Source: Fusibacter ferrireducens (GTDB lineage: Bacteria; Bacillota; Clostridia; Peptostreptococcales; Acidaminobacteraceae). Taken from it: DNA of 64,000 nt. This document shows, piece by piece, positions 16,562 to 24,218 of this stretch. The DNA lies in the NCBI RefSeq assembly GCF_015352425.1, contig NZ_JADKNH010000005.1, positions 186,001 to 250,000 on the forward strand. Direction: 5' to 3'. Within the stretch, counting starts at the first letter, position 1. Every line of letters starts with the position of its first letter. The notes below the pieces were generated by a model, which saw nothing but the letters and a program-made list of their open reading frames with translations, ran no database searches and was not told where the DNA came from. The position numbers and the translations under genes were made by a program.

Positions 16562-17983
16562 ATGCCAATTTCAAGAAAAGATCTATTTCAAAATGAATTG
16601 ATTGTTGAAGTGATGGATAGTGCAAACGATGGCATCAATATTGTCGACTTAAAAGGTCATATTCTCTATACGAATAAAGTATCTGCTGATTATGCCAACT
16701 CCACAAAAGAGTATATGGTGGGCAAGCATATTTCAGAATTTTATAAAGAGGCTGTTTTGTTGCAAGTGCTTAAGAGTCAAAAGCCGGTTTTGGATCAGAA
16801 AATTCATTATGTTAGTAACAAGAAATATGTTGTCAATTCCTATCCCCTTTTCAAATCCGGTGAGTTTGTAGGAGCATACTCTATTTTTAAGGATATTCAT
16901 GATATTGAAGAGCTCAATAAACGCATTTCCTTTTTAGAGCTTCATCTGGAACTCAATAGAACCAGTGAAAACAACTTAGAAATCATAGGGAATAAAGGGA
17001 GTCTTGAAAGCGTATTAACGAAGGCAAAGCGGACCGTGGGATCTCTTGGTGGACCAAGACATTCTATTATAACGGGCCAATCTGGAACGGGAAAGACGAT
17101 GCTTGCGAATCTCATTTTTGATTATGCAAAACAGATTGGCGTCATTGATGTGAATGCCCCTCTTATAGAGGTTAACTGTGCCCAGTTTACAAATCCAGAT
17201 ATCGCGGCTGTTGAAATCTTTGGAAGTGAAGTGGGTGCTTATACGGGGTCTAAGGAAAAACGTGGTCTCTTTGAACAAGCGAATGGTGGGATTCTCTTCT
17301 TAGATGAGGCACACGCGCTGGATCACTATCAAAATTTATTGCTCAAAGTCATTGAGTCGGGCAAGATCCGACGAATCGGTGGCGTTAAAGAATTCAGAGT
17401 GGATGTCATCATTATTGCAGCTTCAACACGTGATCTTAAAACTGAGCTTTTACCAGAACTTTATCAGAGATTGGCCCAATACGAAATATATGTGCCTTCT
17501 TTGGACGAGCGAAGTTATGAGGAAAAGCGTCTTTTACTGAAACATTTTATAGGAAATTACGAGAAGGCAGTTGAGAAGGTTCACAAGATCAAATATTGTG
17601 TGTACTTTTCAAATGAAGCTGTGGATCTTTTGCTAAAGGCGAAATACCCACGCAACATCAGACAATTTAGAGATATTATCAACTTCAGCATTGATGCTGC
17701 AGCGCCTCTGATTGATGATATCAAAGGGAGGGCTCAAATTGATACGTACGTTGAAGTGAAGCACATTCCCTTTGAAATCTTAGATGAAAATGAACCTTAT
17801 AAAGAAGGCGAAAGCAATGAAGTGAAGGATGCCATAGAAGGGGATTTGAAGATTTATATTGAACAATTGCATTTGGAAGGCCTTGGCCCTAGGAAAATTT
17901 CAAGAATACTAAAAGAAAAGGGCTATATGATTGAATATTATCAAGTTGCCTATTTTTTAAAAAAGAATCAAACTTCAAATTAG
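16562..17983 (+). CDS. Sigma-54-dependent transcriptional activator (PAS-AAA+-HTH)
   Basis: A 473-residue enhancer-binding protein. Residues 10-125 form a PAS domain (ANDGINIVDLKGHILYTN), about 135-370 form the AAA+ domain, and the C-terminus is an HTH (LGPRKISRILKEKGY). Walker A is GQSGTGKT (172-179), Walker B GGILFLDEAH, and the sensor/arginine-finger region is LLPELYQRLAQY. The sigma-54 contact loop reads GAYTGS (225-230) rather than GAFTGA, an unusual variant. The ATG at 16562 has AAGGAG nine bases upstream. It is divergent from the oxidoreductase operon, which has a sigma-54 promoter, and is probably its activator, sensing a metabolite through PAS. Confidence 0.9.
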   Translation: MPISRKDLFQNELIVEVMDSANDGINIVDLKGHILYTNKVSADYANSTKEYMVGKHISEFYKEAVLLQVLKSQKPVLDQKIHYVSNKKYVVNSYPLFKSGEFVGAYSIFKDIHDIEELNKRISFLELHLELNRTSENNLEIIGNKGSLESVLTKAKRTVGSLGGPRHSIITGQSGTGKTMLANLIFDYAKQIGVIDVNAPLIEVNCAQFTNPDIAAVEIFGSEVGAYTGSKEKRGLFEQANGGILFLDEAHALDHYQNLLLKVIESGKIRRIGGVKEFRVDVIIIAASTRDLKTELLPELYQRLAQYEIYVPSLDERSYEEKRLLLKHFIGNYEKAVEKVHKIKYCVYFSNEAVDLLLKAKYPRNIRQFRDIINFSIDAAAPLIDDIKGRAQIDTYVEVKHIPFEILDENEPYKEGESNEVKDAIEGDLKIYIEQLHLEGLGPRKISRILKEKGYMIEYYQVAYFLKKNQTSN

Positions 17984-18062
17984 AGAAAAATCAAACTTTA
18001 AAACCCTAGCATAGTTCTAGAGTTTTTGAAAGCGATTTACTGTAAAATTGCAAAAAAATGAA

Positions 18063-18100
18063 AAAGCCATCGGATCGTATTTGAAAGTGATGATGGCTTT
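18063..18100. terminator. Hairpin between convergent regulator genes
   Basis: AAAGCCATC pairs with GATGGCTTT over 9 bp. The T tail is weak, but the site lies between the converging sigma-54 activator and MerR genes. Confidence 0.55.
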
Positions 18101-18157
18101 AAATCTGTTTTAAGGGGTGAGTTTAAACGATGAATTTAAACGATGCGCTTACATACG

Positions 18158-18973
18158 TCATACCTGTTTGGATGGATAAAAAAGCTGAAGTTCATAGATT
18201 GCGTTATAGTATTCGTGAAGATGATCTTCGTATTCCATGGCAAGAACAATAGAAGGTCTTTGCTCTTTTTTTCTGTTGACATATGCCATAAGAGGAGCAA
18301 TGTCAAAGTCCTCATTGAGAATATGCGTGCAGAAGCAGACATAGTCCCCTTCAGGTAAGACAATGAGATCCTCTGGATTGACCTTGTTCGGGTTGTTGAG
18401 TAAAACGCTTGTACAGAGCGGCTTAAAGGTATTTTGCATTAAGGCGTCAAAGTCCAATATATAGCTGAACTGTCGCATGAAACTGATCTCTTTGTTCTTT
18501 TCGGCAAACAACTTGCGGTGTAAACTGATATCCATGTTTTCAATGGAGGTTTGATTTCGATCAGAGATAAATAAATAGCGCTGAGGGAACGTTTTTTTGT
18601 AAATGAGATTAAGCGTGTCATCTACTTCGTTAAAAGAGTAGTAGTCTGTTATAAAGTCAATTTTTGCGAAGAGTTCTTGAATAGCAAGAAGTTCTTTTTG
18701 TTTTTGCGCTTTAATCTCAGCTAATATCTGCTTTAAATCTTCAGATTTTCCCGTGTCAAAAACATGCTTAATCTGTTCCAATGAGAGCCCAATAGATCTC
18801 AAATATTTGAAGCGACTGATAAACTGGAACTGATCAAAAGTATAGTATCTGTAACCCGTTTCTTCATTGATAAGACTCGGTACAATGAGTCCAATTTTAT
18901 GATAGTGACGCAGTGAATGAACAGAGATATTAAAAATTCTAGAGACTTCACCAATTGAAAACTGATCTTTCAT
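18158..18973 (-). CDS. MerR-family regulator with C-terminal effector domain
   Basis: A 271-residue regulator. Residues 1-70 are the MerR winged helix (FSIGEVSRIFNISVHSLRHY, then YYTFDQFQFISRFKYLRSIG), followed by a coiled coil and a GyrI/BmrR-like ligand-binding domain from about 115 (RYLFISDRNQ; VLPEGDYVCFC). The start is placed at 18973, where MKDQFSIG begins and AAAGGG precedes; a longer reading adds an unlikely 32-residue extension. It is divergent from the methionine gamma-lyase-like gene, whose promoter has the stretched 19-bp spacer of MerR-controlled promoters. It is probably a ligand-responsive activator of that gene. Confidence 0.88.
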   Translation of the reverse strand: MKDQFSIGEVSRIFNISVHSLRHYHKIGLIVPSLINEETGYRYYTFDQFQFISRFKYLRSIGLSLEQIKHVFDTGKSEDLKQILAEIKAQKQKELLAIQELFAKIDFITDYYSFNEVDDTLNLIYKKTFPQRYLFISDRNQTSIENMDISLHRKLFAEKNKEISFMRQFSYILDFDALMQNTFKPLCTSVLLNNPNKVNPEDLIVLPEGDYVCFCTHILNEDFDIAPLMAYVNRKKEQRPSIVLAMEYEDHLHEYYNAIYELQLFYPSKQV

Positions 18974-19058
18974 ACGAGAGCCCTTTCTAAACGGATTCTG
19001 ACGATATAACTCTATTATAATGTTTTCTGATAACTCAATCAAATGTAAAAAAAGGATA

Positions 19059-19089
19059 TTGACTTTCATATAGTTCTAGGCTTTATGAT
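19059..19089 (+). promoter_or_regulatory. MerR-type promoter with 19-bp spacer
   Basis: TTGACT (19059-19064) and TATGAT (19084-19089) are separated by 19 bp, longer than the usual 17. The spacer contains an imperfect dyad with half-sites CATAtAG and CTtTATG (19067-19087). This is the signature arrangement for MerR-family activation and fits the divergent MerR gene. Confidence 0.75.
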
Positions 19090-19124
19090 TAAATTGACAA
19101 CAGGAAACGGGAGGGTGAAAATTT

Positions 19125-20303
19125 ATGGAAGAAAAATTTATGACACAATTGACCCATTTGGGTGCATACAAAAGAATTCCAATGACATCAAAACCGAAAG
19201 TGATGCCCATATATATGAGTTCTGCTTATAGTTTTGAGGATTCAGATATCTGTAATGATATTTGCTATCATAGAGAAGATGGTTATCTATATGGCAGCTA
19301 TGGCAACCCAACAGCAGATGCTTTGAAAGAAATATTGGTAAATATTGAAGGTGCTGAGGCATGTGATGTTTATGCATCGGGTATGGCAGCTATCACTTTG
19401 GCGATTCTTTCGCAAGTTAAATCGGGAGATCATATTATAGCCAACAATGTGATTTATGGTAATGTCTTTAAATTCTTAAAGACTGAGCTTGGAGAAAATC
19501 TTGGTGTTGAGGTTACTTTTGTTGATTTCAAGAAAGAAGATCTAGCGCCATATTTTAAACCTAATACGAAAATGGTATACATGGAGACGATTAGCAACCC
19601 CATGATCGAAGTTATAGATATTGCCAAAGTTGCAGAAATAACACATCAACATGGTGCAAGATTGATGATAGATAATACTTTTGCCACACCTATTGTCTGC
19701 CAACCTATAAAATATGGTGCAGATATTGTGGTCTATAGTGCCACTAAATTTATGAATGGTCATAGCGATATCATGGCAGGCATTGTTTTAGGTAGTAAAG
19801 AAGTTCTTGACAGAGTGGTTGATTTATCACATACTTTTGGGCCTACCATAAGCCCATTTGATGTATGGTTACTCATGAGAAGTATGAGAACGCTGGACAT
19901 TCGTGTGGAACGTCACAGCCATAATGCCATGAAACTTGCAGAATTTTTAGACCAACATCCGAAGACGGGCAAAGTGTACTATCCAGGATTGCCTTCGTTT
20001 CCAGACCATGAAGCGGCGAAAAAGTATTTTAATAAAGGTCTTTACGGTGGCATGTTGGCAGTGGACATGGGCAGCTATGAAAATATAGCAAAGTTTGTTG
20101 AAAAGGCTCAACTCTCAGAAATTGTTGCAAGTCTTGGGACTTATACCACAAGTCTTTGTGATACAACAATTACACATAGTGGTATGACAGCTGCTGAGCG
20201 TAAGGAAGCGGGACTTCCAGAAGGACTTTTGAGAATTTCGACCGGGCTTGAAAATATAGATGATATCATTGGTGAATTTGAACGCATTCTTGAAGAATTA
20301 TAA
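19125..20303 (+). CDS. Cys/Met-metabolism PLP enzyme, methionine gamma-lyase-like
   Basis: A 392-residue PLP enzyme of the trans-sulphuration family. The PLP lysine is K208 in YSATKFMNGHSDIMAG; phosphate-binding and substrate regions are YGSYGNPTADALKE and ASGMAAITLAIL. The C-terminus SLGTYTTSLCDTTITHSGM is typical of cystathionine/methionine gamma-lyases. The Cys found in classic methionine gamma-lyases after the active-site Tyr-Gly is not conserved here (VIYGNVFKF), so the exact reaction (methionine, homocysteine or cystathionine gamma-elimination) is open. Context favours methionine breakdown to methanethiol, ammonia and 2-oxobutyrate, the last feeding the nearby ferredoxin oxidoreductase. 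GGGAGG precedes the ATG. Confidence 0.82.
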   Translation: MEEKFMTQLTHLGAYKRIPMTSKPKVMPIYMSSAYSFEDSDICNDICYHREDGYLYGSYGNPTADALKEILVNIEGAEACDVYASGMAAITLAILSQVKSGDHIIANNVIYGNVFKFLKTELGENLGVEVTFVDFKKEDLAPYFKPNTKMVYMETISNPMIEVIDIAKVAEITHQHGARLMIDNTFATPIVCQPIKYGADIVVYSATKFMNGHSDIMAGIVLGSKEVLDRVVDLSHTFGPTISPFDVWLLMRSMRTLDIRVERHSHNAMKLAEFLDQHPKTGKVYYPGLPSFPDHEAAKKYFNKGLYGGMLAVDMGSYENIAKFVEKAQLSEIVASLGTYTTSLCDTTITHSGMTAAERKEAGLPEGLLRISTGLENIDDIIGEFERILEEL

Positions 20304-20380
20304 GTATCGTTTCAAGGGGAGAGATCCTGAGATACTTTAATTATAAAAAAAGGGGAAAAAACAAGAATTGGAGGTATCAA

Positions 20381-21841
20381 GTGGAAGGTAAGAAGATGGA
20401 AAAAGTGAAAAAAGAGAAGAAGGAAGCGACGCTATTGATCGCAATGATTCCTGTCTTATTTCTGGCAGTAAGTCTTATACTCACATTGGTGGTTTATAAG
20501 TTAGGGGAACCGCATATTCCTTTAATTACTTCGGCAATGGTTGCAGCTGCGGTTGCAATGTACTTTCTGAATTACTCGTGGGAAGAGATAGAAGAAGGGA
20601 TTGTCGAAACGATCAAAATGTCCATGGGGGCAATCATTATCATTCTGATTATCGGTATTCTTGTGGGTATTTGGATCAAGGCGGGGATCATACCAACAAT
20701 GGTTTATTATGGTCTTCAAGTGTTATCACCTCAATATTTCTTAGTTGCAGCATTTATTATCTGTGCAGTTGTCTCTGTTGCAACGGGAAGTTCTTGGTCA
20801 ACAGTTGCAACGGTAGGGATTGCACTTATGAGTATTGGAACAGCCCTTGGCATTTCGGTTCCGATCATTGGCGGGGCAATTATTTCAGGGTCATATCTTG
20901 GAGATAAAATCTCTCCGTTATCGGATACCACTAACTTAGCACCGGCAATGGCAGGTGCAAATCTATTCGATCACATAAGACACATGCTCTATACAACGCT
21001 TCCGAGTGCAGTTATTTCTATCATTTTATTTTGGATTATCGGTATGCGTTATGCTGGTGGGGAATTAGATACAGTTGCAATTAATAATCTTTTAGATACA
21101 ATGAAAGACATGTTCTACATCAGTCCAATTCTACTTTTAGTACCATGTATGGTTATCGGTATGGTTATTTTCCGTATACCAGCAATTCCGGGTCTCTTTT
21201 TTGCCAGTGTGGTGGGGTTATTTTTCGCAGTGATCTTCCAAGGTGCTGGTTTAAAAGATCTGATTGATATTGCAAACAATGGTTTTACAAGTTTTACTGG
21301 CGACCCTGCAATTGATGAATTGCTAACGGGTGGTGGCATGCAAAGTATGATGTGGACGACGTCGTTGACACTCTGTGCCATGATCTTCGGTGGCGTTATG
21401 GAGAAAACTGGAATGCTCAATGTGATTGCATGTCGCATATTAGAACGTGCAAAAACAGATGGTCAGTTGATTCTCGCAACGTTGATTTCATGTTATGGCA
21501 TTGTCTTTATTGCAGGGGACCAATATTTATCTATCGTAATTCCTGGTAGAATGTATAAAGATGCCTATGCACAAAGACGACTACATCCTAAAAATCTCTC
21601 AAGGGCTTTAGAGGATGCGGGTACTTTAGCTTCGCCTTTGGTACCGTGGAGTTCTTGTGGTGCGTACATGATGATTACGCTTGGGTTAGCACCTTGGGCT
21701 TACGTGCCGTACTGCTTCCTAAACTACATTAATCCAATCATCTCAGCAATCTATGGCTTTACTGGATTCAGTATTGAAAAGTTGCCTGAAGATACAAATG
21801 CGTTTGAATCGAGTGACTCTGTGGGAGAGTTAGTGGGCTAA
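20381..21841 (+). CDS. NhaC-family transporter (candidate methionine/amino-acid carrier)
   Basis: A 486-residue integral membrane protein of the NhaC superfamily, with about eleven or twelve hydrophobic segments. Characteristic pieces are ATGSSWSTVATVGIALMSIG, SGSYLGDKISPLSDTTNLAP and LVPWSSCGAYM. The family contains Na+/H+ antiporters, the malate/lactate exchanger MleN and carriers predicted to import methionine (MetT type). It directly follows the methionine gamma-lyase-like gene, so methionine uptake coupled to Na+ or H+ is the attractive reading; that is inference. The start is GTG at 20381 with TTGGAGGT just upstream; an ATG five codons later is an alternative. Confidence 0.85.
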   Translation: MEGKKMEKVKKEKKEATLLIAMIPVLFLAVSLILTLVVYKLGEPHIPLITSAMVAAAVAMYFLNYSWEEIEEGIVETIKMSMGAIIIILIIGILVGIWIKAGIIPTMVYYGLQVLSPQYFLVAAFIICAVVSVATGSSWSTVATVGIALMSIGTALGISVPIIGGAIISGSYLGDKISPLSDTTNLAPAMAGANLFDHIRHMLYTTLPSAVISIILFWIIGMRYAGGELDTVAINNLLDTMKDMFYISPILLLVPCMVIGMVIFRIPAIPGLFFASVVGLFFAVIFQGAGLKDLIDIANNGFTSFTGDPAIDELLTGGGMQSMMWTTSLTLCAMIFGGVMEKTGMLNVIACRILERAKTDGQLILATLISCYGIVFIAGDQYLSIVIPGRMYKDAYAQRRLHPKNLSRALEDAGTLASPLVPWSSCGAYMMITLGLAPWAYVPYCFLNYINPIISAIYGFTGFSIEKLPEDTNAFESSDSVGELVG

Positions 21842-21916
21842 TCTCATGAATTGAAAACACATGATAAATATGTACTCATAAGATGTAATAAGAAATAAAG
21901 TTGTCTAAAAAGTAGA

Positions 21917-21962
21917 GAAGCCTCAATCAAATTGTCATAAAAGACGATTTTGTTGAGGCTTC
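21917..21962. terminator. Hairpin after the NhaC-family gene
   Basis: GAAGCCTCAA pairs with TTGAGGCTTC, with further pairing inside (AAATtGTC with GACgATTT). The tail is only moderately T-rich. It separates the convergent transporter and amidotransferase genes. Confidence 0.7.
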
Positions 21963-22047
21963 TTACTATTGACGTGATTTCATCGATATAATATAGACTA
22001 TCAAGTTTGAGTTTTATATTTTGAAAGCCTATTTGGAGTTAGAGTGC

Positions 22048-22797
22048 TTATTTGGAACACCTTTTGACAAAATCGGTAAAAATTTTTAAGTAATAGGGGT
22101 GTTCTCTGGTCATCATCTCAGGATGCCACTGGATGCCTACAACATATCTCTCAGGGGGCATCTCAATGGCTTCCACAGTGTTGTCATCTGCAGACATTGT
22201 AACTTTAAAGCCCTTTCCCAACTGATCGATTGCCTGATGGTGAAAACTGTTAACGCGGATCTGATCTGTGTTGAAAATATCGTAGATCAGTGAATGGGTA
22301 TCTACTTGAGCGTTATGGATGGGATAATGTTTAGGTGAATTTGTACAGGCGTGATTAAATAAAGTGGACTTTTGATATTGCATATCTTGAAACAAAGTGC
22401 CTCCGGTGGCTACCGTCAATAGCTGACAGCCTCTACAAATCCCTAAGACCGGTATATTGGATTCAGAAAGTACTATTTTAGCAAGTTCTATTTCAAAGCG
22501 ATCTCTTTCAGGTATCAGTAGTCCCAATGCCTTCGTAGGATATTGACCGTAGTAATTAGGATCGATGTCTTTGCCCCCAGTGAAGATGATGCCATCAAGG
22601 TGCTTGATCAGATCGCTGAGTTGATCTAAATCTTTAAGAACAGGTAAGATGACAGGAGTTCCTCCTGCCGCTTCTATTGAGTAGACGTAGTCATCTGCAA
22701 GCAATTGCCATTCTTGTTTTATGGCACCGATGCCTTCAGAGATGCCAAAACTATCGTTTGTGGAGTAGTTAGCCGTAATGCCGATTATGGGTCTCAT
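22048..22797 (-). CDS. Class I glutamine amidotransferase-like hydrolase (peptidase C26, PuuD-like)
   Basis: A 249-residue hydrolase of the gamma-glutamyl-GABA hydrolase family. The nucleophile is the Cys in LGICRGCQLL (near residue 120), and the His-Glu pair is in GIQWHPE near the C-terminus. DGIIFTGGKDIDPNYYG is the usual oxyanion-side motif. Family members release glutamate from gamma-glutamylated amines. It stands alone, on the minus strand, without polyamine genes nearby, so its substrate is not fixed. Confidence 0.88.
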   Translation of the reverse strand: MRPIIGITANYSTNDSFGISEGIGAIKQEWQLLADDYVYSIEAAGGTPVILPVLKDLDQLSDLIKHLDGIIFTGGKDIDPNYYGQYPTKALGLLIPERDRFEIELAKIVLSESNIPVLGICRGCQLLTVATGGTLFQDMQYQKSTLFNHACTNSPKHYPIHNAQVDTHSLIYDIFNTDQIRVNSFHHQAIDQLGKGFKVTMSADDNTVEAIEMPPERYVVGIQWHPEMMTREHPYYLKIFTDFVKRCSK

Positions 22798-22890
22798 CTT
22801 GTATGCGCCTCCTTAAATAAAATGAGTATACACAATTTTTGTGTGGTCGTAAAGAGAGGCGCTTGTATTTTTTAATTGCATTTTGTGCGA

Positions 22891-23721
22891 TTAAATCTTG
22901 GTAGAGAGCTCGGTGAGATCAATTGAAAGTGTTTTGAGTTCGTAAATGTTTTTAACGATTTCTTCTGTCTGTGTGGCTTGCATTTCGCTAATCAAAGCAT
23001 ATCCTTTGGCAATTTCTCTGATCTCGCTCATATCCCCGGCAATGCGCTTTAGGGTCTCATTGATTTCGCCAGAAGATGATTTGCTGTTCTCTGCAAGTTT
23101 TCGAATTTCCCCTGCAACAATGGAAAAACCTCTGCCGTGCTCACCAGCCCTCGCCGCTTCTATAGAAGCGTTCAGCCCGAGCAGATTAGTGGTATTTGCA
23201 ATGGACTTGATGTATTCTATAACGACATCAAGCCTTTCGAACTCTTTGTTTATGTAGTCAATTTTACTATTGATTATTTGGGCATTTGCGGCTATTTCTT
23301 CCATACTACCAGACAATTCTTCCGAGGAAGTAGAGAGCGCTTCTGAAAAAGCATGCAATTTTTTTGACATTGACATAACATTTTCTTCATTTTCTCTGGA
23401 AATGCCTATAGTAAGCACGCCCACGACGTTATCAGTTGAGGAATTGATAAGCGGGATACTGGTAATTGTAACCGGAACACCGTACTTTTCTCTTGGATAA
23501 ATGACGCTTTGTTTCTTCTTTTCTTTTATGGCACGTTTAACCGCACCGCCTTCTGGCGGGATGGCACCTTCCTTTATATTGAGTTGAAAATCCGTGGCGT
23601 TTTTGACGAATAAATGTTTTTCAAGATCGTCTAATATAACTGTTGCATTTGGAAAGCCCAGCGCGTATGAGTCAAATGTTGCTCGTATTGAATTGAAATA
23701 GTCTTCGTCATAAATGGACAT
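22891..23721 (-). CDS. Soluble methyl-accepting chemotaxis-like signalling protein
   Basis: A 276-residue protein without membrane segments. Residues 1-115 are a sensory domain that looks Cache/PAS-like ([35 protein letters not shown]), and 125-276 form a chemoreceptor signalling coiled coil. The hairpin-tip motif [20 protein letters not shown] is intact. It lacks a HAMP domain and the long second methylation helix, so it is a short cytoplasmic receptor. The start at 23721 follows AGGAGG; a longer reading would add 25 residues without a ribosome site. Confidence 0.82.
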   Translation of the reverse strand: MSIYDEDYFNSIRATFDSYALGFPNATVILDDLEKHLFVKNATDFQLNIKEGAIPPEGGAVKRAIKEKKKQSVIYPREKYGVPVTITSIPLINSSTDNVVGVLTIGISRENEENVMSMSKKLHAFSEALSTSSEELSGSMEEIAANAQIINSKIDYINKEFERLDVVIEYIKSIANTTNLLGLNASIEAARAGEHGRGFSIVAGEIRKLAENSKSSSGEINETLKRIAGDMSEIREIAKGYALISEMQATQTEEIVKNIYELKTLSIDLTELSTKI

Positions 23722-24218
23722 ACTTAAAGCCTCCTGTGGGGTATAAACGATTGAGTATAAACGAATGGATATAAAAACAAATTTTATGGTATTCATATCG
23801 CAATTGTGGTGCCAAAAATTTATTTTTTAGATAATCCGCGGATGATGTTGAGATCATAGGCATCCATTACAAAAGAGCACAATAGAAGCAAAATCAAAAA
23901 TTCTAAAAAATTGGAATTATTTTTTATCTGAAAAATAAGTTTTATAGAAGAACGCTGTGGTATAAACGTATTTATACAGTTCTAATAGATTAGAATCCGT
24001 AAGGTGCTTTTTTCTCATATTTTAGAAGCGGTTCGGTGAATGCGCATGCTAATTTTTAAGGAAAAGCGGTAATGTGGTAAAACACTTGCGGATAAATGTG
24101 AAAAAATGCTACTATTATATTGGGTGGTGTGGAATATTTATTAGGATGACCTCAAACACAGAATTTCGGTCATGAGGATACTTTCGTGTAGATTTCAGTA
24201 ATTTAAGGGGGAACAATT
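23722..24218. other. Intergenic region without a recognised gene
   Basis: About 500 bp between a divergent pair. I see a 10-bp palindrome ATCCGCGGAT near 23834, a possible promoter for the hydrolase gene (TTGCGG at 24086 and TACTAT at 24110, 18-bp spacer), and a possible small hairpin around 24145-24175 (ATGACC with GGTCAT). No known riboswitch core is recognised. Confidence 0.4.

Noticed and set aside
20304-20380. Second promoter or terminator between the lyase and NhaC-family genes
   Set aside because: No hairpin and no well-spaced -35/-10 pair were found; co-transcription from the MerR promoter is the simpler reading.
22035-22046. GTTAGAGTG resembling the end of the inverted-repeat family
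   Set aside because: Only nine bases match and no opposite end is present within 200 bp, so chance is a sufficient explanation.
24144-24178. Possible riboswitch or structured leader before the serine hydrolase
   Set aside because: Only short stems (ATGACC/GGTCAT, CCTCA/TGAGG) that exclude each other; no conserved core of a known class.
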